Notes under the pieces: generated by a model
Seen by the model: only the letters and a program-made list of their open reading frames with translations
The model's database searches: none
Told to the model about the DNA's origin: nothing
Assembly: GCA_037039925.1 (NCBI GenBank)
Contig: JAXRKP010000022.1
Coordinates: 592,501-656,500 of the forward strand
Direction of reading: 5' to 3'
Source of the DNA: Doris montereyensis
Lineage: Eukaryota > Mollusca > Gastropoda > Nudibranchia > Dorididae
Length of the DNA stretch: 64,000 nt
Shown: positions 36,293 to 50,254 of the stretch, piece by piece
How positions within the stretch are numbered: position 1 is the first letter of the stretch
Layout: each line of letters begins with the position of its first letter
Made by a program: the position numbers and the translations under genes

Positions 36293-37386
36293 CAAAGAAG
36301 AGAGAATCAGAGGGACCTTGCCTCGCCAGAGACGTATTTCTCGTTTCTCAAAGTCAGCATTTTCTTCCGACTCGCCATATGCCTCGTTGGTTTATTCTCC
36401 AACGCTTTGAACCTTCGGACGTTCCACAGGATGGGCCTCGGAAGAGCCAGCATCACCATCGATCTTCTTCGCCTTGGCAATGGCAGATCTCCTGTCACGT
36501 GGTCGTGGGTCTCATCTACGCCATCATGTCCACGCTGATAATCGTTGAGCAGGAGCTGGGCGTGTGGATGGAGTTTATGCCAGCTGTTCTCACCATTTTT
36601 CTGCGTTATTCTTATACGAACGTTTTGTGAAGCGAATTATCTGGCAACAACATTTCTTGCGATACACACATTTGACACTATCGTGTCTGTGCGTGGCCAA
36701 TTTGGAACCGCTACACTTCAAAGCCGTTTTCACTCAGTGTCGGACGTTGACCTCGTCATTGTCTTCGTCTGGTTCTTGTCGTTATCGCTCAACCTGACGT
36801 TCATGCTGTTCCACAACGTGATCAAATCTACCCATCCATTCACAAATAAGACCATGTGCAGCATGATCGTCTTCCAAACCAGGATGAGAAAACAGGTTGC
36901 TAACATCACTTATACCATATTTGGCATCGTCCTCAACGTAGCCAATCAAATCATTGTTTTGGTATGCGAATTTCTTCGTCATGGCTCGCGCGCTGTCCAA
37001 GTTCTGTTGATTTCCAGATATTTTATTGATAAGGCGGCTTCCGCTTCTAGGCCTCAAATGACACCAAGCAACAAAACACGCATCCGGTTGCGCATACAAC
37101 ACAAGAATCTAATAAGAGCGTGTCCGTTCCGACACGGAGTGATGACAAAAGAGCAGCAAGCTAATCTGCCCAGGTGACGCTCTTGTCCATCATTTTCCTC
37201 ATCAGCAACACGCCTCGTTTTTGAGCATAGCCATCGCTGCTGAGATTGGAGCCGGAGTTTGAGCTGACTCGCCAATACCATCACATATTCAGCATTTTCT
37301 TTATCCTAATGACGACTCTGGAGCATCTCTATTCTTCAGTAAACTTCTTCGTCTACTACAAATACAACACCAAGTTCATGTTTTAA
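36293..37386 (+). pseudogene. class A GPCR pseudogene, mollusc chemosensory-receptor-like
   Basis: An intron-free stretch carries the hallmarks of a seven-TM receptor in order, but in different frames. TM1: FFRLAICLVGLFSNALNLR (from 36355). TM2: ALAMADLLS (36471), one frame on. Then GLIYAIMSTLII in the third frame. TM3: YLATTFLAI, and after it LSCLCVA with PLHFKAVFTQCRT in another frame. TM4: LVIVFVWFLSLSLNL. TM5: IFGIVLNVANQIIVLVC. TM6: VTLLSIIFLISNTPRF. TM7: SSVNFFVYYKYNTKF, then a stop at 37384. The N-x-x-x-L pattern of TM1, the A-x-A-D-L of TM2 and the NFFVYY of TM7 support the family. At least five frame shifts mean no full-length product. Only single-base changes are involved, so decay is recent or the consensus is poor. 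The subfamily is inferred from resemblance only. Confidence 0.72.
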
Positions 37387-37629
37387 GATTGTTGTATTAT
37401 TTGCTTCCAGCGCAAATTATTAGGATAATCGAAAAGACTCTTTTAAATATCATGTTCTATGACCATTATATTCTTTGACTATATTTTCACATGAAGTTTC
37501 ATTGAACTTTTATTTCTTTCAACTATCTTAGTCCTAAGCGTATACATAATGTTTTTTAGCATTGGAATTGTAATGCACCCTGAACCCTCCTTTCAGGAGA
37601 GCCTTTGGAACAATAAAAAATAAAAATGT

Positions 37630-38035
<406 letters not shown>

Positions 38036-39844
38036 CACTTACAAACTCCACAGCCATGTGTTGGACAATTGGCAATAATTTTCGATATGCGTCAAAAATA
38101 ATCGCACATGGAGCAAATAACAAAAAGATAAACCCCAATCACAATCTATACTACATGTGCTACATATAAACTAAATGTATTTTCACCAAGGTAATCGTTA
38201 CTTACCAGTAAATTCGACTTTTTTCCTCATGGTCATTAGTCTCCAACTGTGAAAATGTTACAGGGCACCTGGTTCTTTCATGATTTATATCTAAGGCAGA
38301 AAATCACGTTTCAGTGTTTGAAATATCAGCTGACGTTAAACTCCCAATATAAAATGTACCATTTCAGGCCATGCAATAAACTAACTGACAAGTCTCTCTC
38401 AATGTGTTTCCTTCTGTTTGAGCAATCTTTTGATCAATATAACTCGGTATCTTTTAAAACCCTGTGTCTGACAAGTGTTTCTTTGTGTGTCTGTCAAATC
38501 ACATTGAATGTTTTTCCATGTGTGTGCAATGTATTTCCCTGTGTCGGACAAATCTCTTTGAATGTATTTCCATGTGTTTGAAAATTCATGTTAGTGGAAA
38601 TAAAAGGTTCGTTCATATTTCTCTGCGACAAGTCTCATTTAAATGTATTTCCTTGTGTCTAACAAATCTCTTTAAATGTATTTTGCTGTGTGTAATGATG
38701 AATCCCTGTGAATGTATTTCAATGATATTGTGAGCCATGTCTCATTCAATGAAACTATTTCCATGTGACTGATAAATCTCATTTATAACAATGTATTTCA
38801 AAACCTTTCTGTCTTGTCTAGTATTTTCAAGTCTCGTTTGTCAATGTATTTCCCTGTGTCAAGGGGGATCAAACAAGTCTCATTCAATGTATCTCCCCTT
38901 GTGACTAACAACTCTTTTTTTCAATGTATTTCCTTGTGTCTAACAAAACTCTTTCACTGTATTTCCTGTGTCTAACAAATCTGTTTCAATGTAGCTTTCC
39001 TTGTGTCTAACAAATACTGTAGCTGACTTTCAATATATTTCTCTGTGTTTAACAAATCTCTTTCAATGTATTTTCCCTGTGTCTAACAAATCTCTTTCAA
39101 TGTATTTCCCTGTGTTCTAACAAGTCTCTTTCAATGTATTTCCCTGTGTCTAACAAATCTGTTTCAATGTATATTTCCCTGTGTCTAACAAATCTGTTTC
39201 AATGTATAGTGGTTTCCCTGTGTCTAACTTTGTTATAAATCATGTTTCAAAGTATTTCCCTGTGTCTAACAAATCTGTTTCAAGGTTGTGTTATGTACCT
39301 GTGTGTTATAAATCTATTGATTACAGTGGTATAGGAACTGGTAAGGCTGTGTCCCAAATCTCTTATCATGGTATATTGGTGCTATAGTAACTGGTAAGGC
39401 TGTGTTACTGTAACAAATCTATTTCAATGTATGTCCCTGTGTCTAACAAATCTCTTTCAATGTATGTCCCTGTGTCTAACAAGCTCTCTTTCAATGTATT
39501 TAAAGGAACCCTGTGTCTAACCAGTCTCTGTCAATGTAGGTTTTTACTGTAGCTTTCTTTGATAAGTCTCAGTTTCAATGCATTTCTTTGTTATAAAGGT
39601 GTCTAACAAGTCTCATCAGACACATTGGGAAATAATTTGTAACTTACCTGTGACTTTGTTATAAATTCTTTATCATTTCTGGGTGAGGCCATTGTACCTG
39701 TTCAGTGTATATCGGTGGTTCAGATGCCCTGAGACCTTTGTCTTTGTTATCTTTCTTCAGGCTGCCTGGCCTTTGTTACTGTACTTCATTCTATAAAAGT
39801 ATTTGTTTCCCTCAAACAAGTTAAATTTCTATATGTTTCAATGC

Positions 39845-40680
39845 CTCTTTTATATCTTTTTTCCACTTTGGTGGCATGGTCTGCATTTTGGTCTTTTACC
39901 TTGGGCTTAACAAACACAACATTGGCTTTTGTTATACTGATTTAGCTATCTAGTTTCATTATTCTGTTTACATGCCTCAAACCATCTCCAATTGATTTGT
40001 TTCTATCTTTTAGTTTTTATTCCATCTGCTTTGTTTGATGTCTTATTCTTTGTGTTTCTGATTTTGTCTCTTTTAGTGTTTTCCTACATTAACTCTTCTT
40101 AGATATTCCATTTCAGCTGCCTGTACTCTACTGTATTCCCTACTTTAACTAAAGTCCAGGTTTTCCCTGCCATAGAGGAGAGTAAGACAATAAACGGTAT
40201 TGTATACTGCCATTTTGGTTTTTGTTAACAATTCTTTCTTACCTACAAATGCTTTTCTAGTTTGTATTTATTGTATTCACTTGCCATTTGGATTCTCCGG
40301 CTGATTTTTTTTCTTAGTTTTTTCCCCAATTTAAGATTTTGTGTTTTAGCTTCCCTAGTTACTAGCATTGATTTTGGTGTTCTTTACATTTACTTTCATA
40401 TCTCTTTTTTATTTAGTTCATTGTTCATCAAAAATGAAAACAAAAATTATTTTATTCAAGATTGATTGAAGATCACGTTTTGATCTTCTAAACAGAACTA
40501 AATCATCGGCAAATGAAAGCATTGCTACATTTACTGGTTTGAGCTTCCACATACCTACATTTGTTTTCTTCATTTTTTGAGGGAGGATGCCTTTGCGACT
40601 GAATCCATAAATTGGATCAACAGAGGATGACTTACGTTACAACCCTGTCTTACTCCTATATCTACATTCATAGTTTTTTA
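39845..40680 (-). mobile_element. second RTE-like LINE fragment
   Basis: Homologous over its length to 9115-9950 of the longer minus-strand LINE. It covers the catalytic core and downstream part of the reverse transcriptase. Unlike the longer copy, the catalytic box reads FADDLV (near 40495). It contains an inserted 21-base stretch identical to 34354-34374. Confidence 0.8.
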
Positions 40681-42599
40681 CTTTATTTCCTTTGTGTCTG
40701 ACAAGCTCTCTTTGAAGATATTTCCTTGAGGCTGAGAAATCTCGTTTTGAATGTATTTCCTGAGGCTGACAAATCTCTTTCAAACTATTTCCCTGGTGTC
40801 TAACAGGTTTCTTACAATGTACTTCCCTGTAATTTGACAGGTCTCTCTCAATGTATTTCCCTGTGTCTCACCATTTTCTGCTCTTTGAATGTATTTTCCT
40901 TATGTTTAACAACTCTCTTTCAATGTATGTCCATGTGTCTAATAAATCTGGTTCTTTCAATGTACTTCCGTGTGTTAGACAAGTCTCTTTCAATGATTTC
41001 CCTGTGTCTAACAAAGCTCTTTCAATGTCTTTAGCCCTGTGTCTAAGAAGTATTTCAATGTATTTCCCGGCTTGTGTCTGACACCAAGCAACAAAAAGTC
41101 TATTTCAATTGTTTTTGAATGTCTTTCCTTTTGTTTCACAACTGTCTTTCAATGTATGTCCATGTGCTGTCGCCTAACACATCTCTTTCAATGTATTTCC
41201 CTGTGTTAGAAAATCTCTGTCAATGTATTTCTTGTGTCTAAGAAAAGTGTCTTTCGATGTATCTCCACATAACTACTAAACCTCTTTTCAATTTATTTGC
41301 ATGTGTAATAACAAGTCTCTGTCAATGTATTTTCCTGTGTCTGATACGTCTCTTTCAATGTATTTCCCCGTGTCTGACACATCTCTTTCAATATTATTTC
41401 CTGTGTCTAAAAAGTCTCTTTCAATGTATTTTATTAATCTATGAACGAATCTTTTTCAATGTATTTCCCTGTGTCTTATTATGTCTCCTTCAATGTATTT
41501 CCCTATGTCTAACAAGTATTATTTTAATATTACCCTGTGTCTAACAAGTCTCTTTCATTGTATTACCCTGTGTCTAACATGTCTCCTTCAATGTATTTCC
41601 CTGTGTCTAACAAGTCTCCTTCAATATATTATCCTGTGTCTAACAAGTGCTCTTTCAATGTATTTTCCCTATGTCTAACAGGTCAGTCTCCAATGTATTT
41701 CCCTGTGTCTAACTAAGTCTCCTTCAATTTTATTCCCTCCGTCTCTCTCAACATGTTTCCTTCCTTCAAATCAATGTATTTCCCTGTGTCTAACATGTCC
41801 ATGTGTGTGCAATGTATTTCCCTGTGTCAGTTGATCTCTTTGAATGTATTTCCATGTGTTTTGAAAATTCTGTTACAATGTCTTTCTCTGTGTCTGACAA
41901 GAATCAATGTATTTCCTTGTGTCTCCTTCCAATGTATTACCCTGTGTCTAACACGTCTCTTTCAATGTATTTTTCTCTGTCTCTAACACGTCTCTTTCTC
42001 TGTGTCTTTCTATGTATTTCCCTGTAACAACTCTTTTTCAAACAAGTCTCTTTAAATGTATTTCCTGTATCTAACAAGTTTTTCAATGTATTTCCTGTGT
42101 CTAACAAGTCTCTTTCAATATATTTCTCTGTCTCTAACAAATCTCTTTCTATGTATTTCCTGTGTCTGTAAGTCTCTTTCAATGTATTTCCCTGTGTCTA
42201 ACAAGTTTTTAAAATGTATTTCCCTGTGTCCAACAAGTCTGTTTCAATGTTTTCCCTCTGTCTAACAAATCTCTTTCTATGTATTTCCCTGTGTCTAACA
42301 AATCTCCTTCAATGTATTTCCCTGTGTCTAACAAATATCTTTCAATGTATGTTGTGTCTGACAAATCTCTGTCAATGTATGTTCCTTTTGTATGACAAAT
42401 CTCCATCAATGTATTTCTCTGTCTATAACAAGTCTGTTTCAATGTATTTCCTTATGTGTCTAACACGTCTCTTTCAATCGTAACTCTGTTAATGTATTTC
42501 CCTGTGTCTAACCAGTGTCTGTCAATGTATTTCACTTATTTGAACAAGTCTCTGTCAATACATTTCCCCGTGTCTAACAAGTCTCATCAGACACAGGGA

Positions 42600-42945
42600 A
42601 ATAATTTTCTTCCTTTTCTTTATCATTTCCCATTCTACCTTTCTCTGCTTCAGATGCCCGAGACGATCTTTCTTCCAATGTGGCTTGGCATTCTTTGTTC
42701 TCAAACCTGTGTAAATTTCTGTTTCAATGTATTTCTTTCCACTTTATGACACATCTCTTTTTAATACATTTCCCTGTGTAGATATTCCATTCAAGAATCT
42801 TCATAGAGGAGGAAGTAAGACAATGATACTGCCATTTTGGTTTTTGTTAACTTCCTACAAATGTGTATATTGCACTTGCCAACAAATCTCTTTTCTTTTA
42901 TTTAGTTCACTTCCTAAATCATCGGCAAATATGTGTGACACGTCT
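42600..42945 (-). mobile_element. abbreviated LINE fragment
   Basis: Short pieces matching 9005-9060 and 39845-40520 in the same order, with the sequence between them missing and 31 bp-array pieces interposed. Not coding. Confidence 0.65.
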
Positions 42946-43319
42946 CTTTGAAGATATTTCCCTTGAGGCTGAGAAATCTCAATGTATTTCCAGGTTTTAT
43001 GTGTTTGACACGTCTAACCATTCTCTTTGAATGTATTTCCAGTAACAACTCTCCAATGTATGTCCATGTGTCTAATAAAAGACACCGCTCTTTTCAATGT
43101 CATGTGTCTAAAAAGTCCACTATTACCTCAGTGGCAAAGACACTTGTGTCTAAGTGACACACATCCCACTATTAAACCTCCAATTTATTTGCATGTGTCT
43201 AACAAGTCTCTGTCAATGTATTTTTCCATATTGTCTGATACGTCTCTTTCAATGTATTTCCCCGTGTCTGACACATCTCTTTCAATGTATTTCCCTGTGT
43301 CTTAAAAAGTCTCTTTCAA

Positions 43320-45290
43320 TGACACCGACACACATCCCACTATTCCCTCAGTGACAAAGACACAGACACGTGCCTCAACTATTTCCCCTCTAACATGTGC
43401 TTTCAATGTATTACCCTGTGTCTAACAACTTCAATTTATTACTCCCGTGTCTAACATGTCTCCCCTATTCCCTCAGTGACAAAGACACGGACACACATCC
43501 CACTATTCCCTCAATGTATTAGTGACACGTCTCTTTCAAAGTCTCTAACACGTCTCTTTCTACTATTCCTGTGTCTCAAGTGACAAAGTATTTCCCTGTA
43601 CACAAGTTTGTCCCACTATTCCCTCAGTGACAAAAGACACCGTCTCTAACAAGGCTCTTTCACATCTCACTAAGTCTCCTCAGTGAAAAATGTATTTCCC
43701 TGTGTCTAACAAGTCTACTTCAATGTTTTCCCTCTGTCTAACAAGTCTCTTTCTATGTATTTCCCTGTGTCTAACATGTCTCCTTCCCACTATTCCCTCA
43801 GTGACAAAGACACAGACACACATCCCACTATTCCCTCAGTGACAAGGACACCCACACACATCCCACTATTCCATCAGTGACAAAGACACCGACACACATC
43901 CCACTATTCCCTCAGTGACAAGGACACAGACACACATCCCACTATTCCCTCAGTGACAAAGACACCAATGTACACACATCCCACTATTCCCTCAGTGACA
44001 AAGACACCGACACACATCCACTATTCCCTCAGTGACAAAGACACCAACACACATCCCACTATAAGCGGCAGAGACACCGACCCTCAGTGACAAAGACACT
44101 GACACATCCCACTATTCCCTCAGTGACAAAGACACGGACACACATCCCACTATTCCCTCAGTGACAAAGACACCAACACACATCCCACTATTCCCTCAGT
44201 GACAAAGACACCGACACACATCCCACTATTCCCTCAGTGACAGACACCAACACACATCCCACTATTCCCTCAGTGACAAAGACACCAACACACATCCCAC
44301 TATTCCCTCAGTGAGAAAGACACCGACACACATCCCACTATTCCCTCAGTGACAGACACCGACACACATCCCACTATTCCCTCAGTGACAAAGACACCAA
44401 CACACATCCCACTATTCCCTCAGTGACAAAGACACCGACACACATCCCACTATTCCCTCAGTGACAGACACCAACACACATCCCACTATTCCCTCAGTGA
44501 GAAAGACACCGACACACATCCCACTATTCCCTCAGTGAGAAAGACACCGACACACATCCCACTATTCCCTCAGTGACAACAGGACACAGTGACAAAGACA
44601 CTCACATATTCCCTCAGTGACAAAGACACCGACACGCATCCCACTATTCCCTCAGTGAGAAAGACACAGACACACATCCTCACTATTCCCTAAGTGACAA
44701 AGACACGGACACACATCCCACTATTCCCTCAGTGACAAGGACACAGACACGCATCCCACTATTCCCTCAGTGACAAAGACACAGACATGTGTCCCACTAT
44801 TCCCTCAGTGAGAAAGACACGACACACATCTCACTATTCCCTCAGTGACAAGGACACAGACACGCATCTCACTATTCCATCAGTGAGAAAGACACCGACA
44901 CACATCCCACTATTCCCTCAGTGACAAGGACACAGACACACATCTCACTATTCCCTCAGTGACAAAGACACAGACACGCATCTCACTATTCCCTCAGTGA
45001 GAAAGACACCCACACGCATCCCACTATTCTCTCAGTGACAAAAACACCGACACACATCCCACTATTCCCTGAGTGAGAGAGACACCGACACATCCCACAG
45101 CGGCAGAGACACCGACAGACATCCCACTATTCGCTCAGTGACAAAGACACCGACACGCATCCCACTATTCCCTCAGTGAGAAAGACACTGACAACCATCC
45201 CACTATTCCCTGAGTGAGAGAGACACCGACACACATCCCACAGCGGCAGAGACACCGACAGACATCCCACTATTCATACAGGAGCAAAGT
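43320..45290. repeat. minisatellite, 38 bp unit
   Basis: About 50 copies with the core CACATCCCACTATTCCCTCA then GTGACAAAGACACC. The first 500 bp are interleaved with 31 bp-array units; from about 43800 the array is regular. Confidence 0.96.
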
Positions 45291-45529
45291 CACTGACACT
45301 GATGCACATCGGTAAGGCCCAAGCTGTATTTATACAGCTCCAAAATGTTTGGAGATTTGGCAGCATAAAAAAACAAACAAACAAACAAACAAACAAACAA
45401 AACAAAACACAAAAAAGATTAAGATTTTCGATTCTGAAGTCACGTAAACAATTATTTATTTTTATATGAAGGCAAAAACATGGAAAATCACAAAAAAAGA
45501 ATTAGAATGATTACATTTATATTATATAA

Positions 45530-45700
45530 CTTACAAAGTTACAAACATCCATTATCGAAAGCTAACAAATCATCCATGGAATCCAGAAATAGTCATGAAT
45601 GAAGAACCGTGGCCAATAAGATTAAGAACACAACAGACGCCAATCCAAGAGTATCTAAGGAAAAGGAGGTGGATAGGACATACACGCAACAGTCGATTTC
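45530..45700 (+). mobile_element. LINE reverse-transcriptase C-terminal fragment
   Basis: Translates with NEEPWPIRLRTQQTPIQEYL then RKRRWIGHT. This is the W-I-G-H-T tail motif of LINE reverse transcriptases. Preceded by an (AAAC)n run at 45370-45405. Confidence 0.65.
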
Positions 45701-45741
45701 ACTTGTAGTGAAGTCTGTTGCAACGATCTTCGGATGTAGTG

Positions 45742-45744
45742 ATG

Positions 45745-45794
<50 letters not shown>

Positions 45795-45796
45795 CA
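45742..45796. repeat. (AAT)n microsatellite
   Basis: About 18 AAT trinucleotides directly after the LINE fragment. Confidence 0.95.
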
Positions 45797-48700
45797 GTTC
45801 TATAGCGCCCACTCCCATCTTATGACAGCTTTAGGCGTATATTGATCTTCTTCTATGGAACTGGCACCGATGTCATTGAACCTTTACAATGAAAATTAGA
45901 CGGCTACGGTATAACATAACGGCTTCAACAACATCCACCCTCTCGGCTGTTGTAGTGAAGTGAAATTTCTCTCTCCGGTCCTCTAGCCTATAATAATAAA
46001 AAAAAGTCAACGGGTGTTTTGATTTTTTCCATGACAAAGTTTAGTCGGGTATATATTTGTAGTCAAACGGTTGTAAGTTGTATTAAACTACAGACGCAAT
46101 TATCTTTTTTCTGCCCCCCTCAAAAGATATCATATCTATCTATCTATTTATCTATCTATCCATCCATCTGCCTGCCTGTCTGTCTGCCAACCTCCCTGCC
46201 TGTTTATCTATCTACATGTATCTCCTTATCTACTAAGAATAGCAAGCTATACATTATAATTTGATTTGTATGCAAATATGTTTAAAAATCAAATGTGTGC
46301 TTAAGTAGCATATACACTGCATAACCTTAGTTACAAAAAGCCCTTGAGAGACACTGACACGCATCCCACTATTTCCTTTTTGTGTGCTATCTGTTTTTGA
46401 GTGGCAATAATAAAGCAATTGAATATTATGCGCCTGCTAGCATGAAATTAACACTTTACGTTACAGTAGTCCCCTCCCATATTCCCCCCCCAGTGCCAGC
46501 AGTTCCTAGGGTTGCACGCCTAATACAAGAAAAACGTATGCAGAGCTTCAGAATTTTCATGACTACTAGATCTCTTAGATCTAGATCTAGATAGAGTTGG
46601 ATTATTTATCATAATCTGACCAATACTTAAGCATCAGAATCATCCATTAAAATGTTGTCTTTTTTCATGGTTAAGGTTTACCAACACTTAAATTCCTATA
46701 AATCAAAACAAAACTCAGATAATAAAATGGTTCATTGACTTCATGTTGACACTACTGACAGCTAGAACATGGGGGCAGCCATGTTGACTGAACAGGCAAA
46801 ATTTCCCGTCCTTCAGTCACATTTGTTGACCAGTTTATAGAAGTCGCTTCAAAATTCAACTAGAGTCGAAGTTGGCATAAGAAGGACTTAGCTGAAATTG
46901 GATTAGAGTCGAAGGTGGCATATTTAGTGTAAGGGCAGAAAAAATCAAATATGCATTGCCCATTGGTACATATTTAATCCTCCTAACAGAAAAAAACATG
47001 GATTCCCGAGTACAATTGGCAATGACTCTTTGCACTTGGATAAATTCATGTTTACAAAGAAAAAAGATGTGAGTTATATGGTTATTATATGATAATATAT
47101 TTTGATCTATGTTCATATAAAGGCTTGTTATCTAAATGTGGATTTAAAGCTGGTCTTCATTTTTTCTTAGTTTTTTTTTTCCCAGACAAATGGTACAATC
47201 TGTATGACCATCATTCTCTCATGAACACATTGCAAGATTGTGCGATTTTTCCTCGGGAGCGACATTCTTCTGATTCAACAAATGAAACAAAAGTTTGGAT
47301 GTATTAATGACTTGACTCTCATAAGAAAACCTAAAATAGAAGCTTTACAATACACAATAAATAATATAAAGTAGGTCTATATTAATAATCTCGTTGAGCC
47401 AATTCTATTTTGTTTATTTGAAAGACTGGACATTTTTTTGTGTGTGGTACAAATCTGAAAAAAATCCATGACTCTTTCCTCTGCCTCACATTACTTAGAA
47501 GACAAATGAAAATTTTACTCCACCTTTGGGATGAAAATAATACTTTCTGTCCTACGTTTTCTTATCTCGCTATGCTGTCAACGGTGTTCTTTACAGACCT
47601 GAACAAATACTGTTATTTGTTGACCTGAACAAATAGTTATTTGTTGACCTGAACAAACACTGTTAATTTAATGGCAACATCGACTCCACATACGCAAACA
47701 TACATCGCAAAAAAAAAACCCCACACAAACACACATAGTGTAAAAAAATTAAGTATTGCAGTCGTGTGAGATCAATGGACAAAGATCGATGTACGATAAA
47801 CAGCATAGATATCAAGAAGACTAGACCAGTAAGCTTGAAGGAAATTTTATCACAGAAGGGAAGCGAAGATAAAGCAGCCTTAATTACCTGAGTGAAATTT
47901 TCAAGAAACACAATTTTAAAGCAGAGCATTTAATCAAGCACATTCATAGAAGTGCAATAAATGACTTCACATTCGGATGTGTAAAAAAAAATCTCTGAGA
48001 GCAAAGATTACATCAATAATAATCAGCAGTATAATATTGTCTGCCCGATGTAGAAGCAGAAGTTAAATGTAATGTCTGCCTCATATAGAAGCAGAAGTTA
48101 AATGTTTCATGTTGAAGCCAAATGAAATCATTGAAACAGAAGATAATATAGATTTAGCCCGCCCGCCCTCTCTCTCATCTGCATATTATAATTCTGCTCT
48201 CAGTACGTTGCTAGTGTGATTCAAGGAAGATTCGAAGCAAAACAATTAAATGAGTGAAAATTCACTCCTTCTTTAGACGCATTTTTAGACTCGAAGCAAA
48301 ATCTGTCTTTAAAAATGTCGGACAAGGGAAGAAATTTTGTGAACAAAATCTAGTGTCGATGTTGCCATTACAAATATAAAGAAAATTCTTCAGTTTGAAT
48401 TAAGAATCTGACTATGCTACTGAATCTTACACAAATTCAAAATTTTGTGCACAGATTCAGAAATACAGATGTATGTAACGCTAAAGACATCAGTTACAAG
48501 GAAGTCATTGATCTAATAAGTATAACAGGATTTATCGGGAATGCATAGCTGCCAATCTTTTCAAATAAAAAAAAACAACTCTAACTCTAAGCAATGCAAA
48601 CTAATTTTTGTTCCTGCACAACAAGCCATAATATGCCAGAAAACATAGATGACTTAATGTGAATTGACCCCTTGAAGGAAAATAACAAAAAGTACCGATT

Positions 48701-50250
48701 TCTGGCCTTTTTGATGAAATGTGACGATAGTTTTGAGAACATGGAATAACGTGTCCAGACTTTCACCCCAAATTTTCAGTCTCTGAAATTATCACAAGGT
48801 TCATCTAAAACATAAATAAATTACAGTTAACGTTCATGTACATACTTTTCAAGGTAAAATACAAAAGACCCGTTCTAAATACATTTTTTTTATATACTGG
48901 TGAGCACATACTATACGTAAGTACAACAGAATTTATCAGGAATGGTAACACAGAAACTCCCTCCCATTGGACGGACTCCACGCATTACATAAACATGAGC
49001 ATAAAATCCCTGAAGCAAATGGAAGATAGTAAGAGATCAACCATTGTCGAAAAAAGACCCAATTGATTCTTTGTAATATTGTCTCAAAAGCGCTTACATG
49101 GACTTCCATTGTCGCATGGGAGCGATCACACTGCACTTATTCCATAGTATAACTGTCGAAAATGTGCGATCATAACGGTGCTAGGCTATAACTATAGAAA
49201 GATCGCGTATACGCAATTGTGGTATGAAGCATCTTCTAGGCTTATTATTCTAGTTCCGTTACCCACCGGAACGAACTCTCTAGCGTCAACGGTTGATTTT
49301 TTATGATTTCTTTTTACTGCTGGCATGGCAGTGAAAGCCTTCGACTTTACCCATTTTCTTTGTTAACTTACAAAACAACTACTTCGACTAGAGACAGAGA
49401 CAGAGAGACAAAGACGAACTAATAACACATAGCCGATTTTTATTAGTGCCAATATAAAGTTTGATCTCCTATGAACACTGTGTTTAAAAAGTGAAGAGAA
49501 AATAATAACAAATAACAAAGTTACACATTTTTTAAACCACCCACCCTACTTTTTTGGGTACCCACGCTATAATCTTGTGTCAGACCTTGGGTAGTCTATG
49601 ACTTAAAAGATATTTTTAAAACCAACCCACGTATTGCAAAGATGTTTGTCTATGAGATACATTGTAAACCTATCGATCAATTGGCTGATATGTTTTTTTG
49701 ATCAGTGCTATGTAAGCTCATCTTCTTTTTCCTTTTTCTTTTTCTTCTTTTCTTTTATTTCGTTTTGGTGGTAAAATTCTGGTGAAACGAGGCTGCATTA
49801 CTTTTCTGGGGGAAAGAAAACAAGAAAGCTTTTCTTTTAGACGTCCAATTCTCTTTCTTATCACCCAAATACACATGGAAACGGAACTCATACTGACATT
49901 GAGTTATAAGGCATTCTACTGATGACAAGTTATAAACCGACTGGCTTAACAACATGTATACATGGGAAGGAAGGAACCAATACATTTCAAAAGTGGGTTC
50001 AATGTAAAATTGTTACAATTGCAAGTCAGGAAAAGAAAGCATTGTGATAGATATGACAATCTGGCTTTAAAGCTTGATTTTATTCATTCTGTGAAAGGCA
50101 TTTCGTTGTTGTCATGGCTTCCATAAAGACACTGTAATAAGCACAAATCAATGCATAACTATGCAGATACAAACTAGATGGTGACATGAGTACTATATAG
50201 TTGTCAGTCATGAAGGTGATCAAATGGTCTAGGAATCAGAAAACAACCTC
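45797..50250. other. long stretch with no recognised gene
   Basis: AT-rich. Contains an ATCT run (46125-46165), small local duplications (46850-46920; 47585-47660 with TGTTGACCTGAACAAA three times; 48030-48105 with GTAGAAGCAGAAGTTAAATG) and a TAGATCT-rich patch at 46565. No frame over 90 codons and no recognisable exon. Confidence 0.55.
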
Positions 50251-50254
50251 ACCG

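Larger units (their letters stand above)
38385..43330. repeat. minisatellite, 31 bp unit, mixed with foreign fragments
   Basis: Core TCTTTCAATGTATTTCCCTG then TGTCTAACAAG, more than 100 diverged copies. The array is interrupted by pieces of the 70 bp array (about 39190-39800), a LINE fragment (39845-40680), an abbreviated second copy of that fragment (42600-42940) and short exact matches to other upstream sequence. Short frames on both strands follow the 31 bp repeat and are not genes. Confidence 0.93.

Noticed and set aside
36130..36630. 166-codon plus-strand frame and its neighbours over the receptor region
   Set aside because: Most of it is a shadow frame over the receptor TM1 and TM2; only its end (GLIYAIM onward) carries receptor sequence. 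Treated under the pseudogene.
43320..45290. CRISPR-like direct repeats
   Set aside because: The units are contiguous with no unique spacers and the DNA is animal nuclear sequence; it is a minisatellite.
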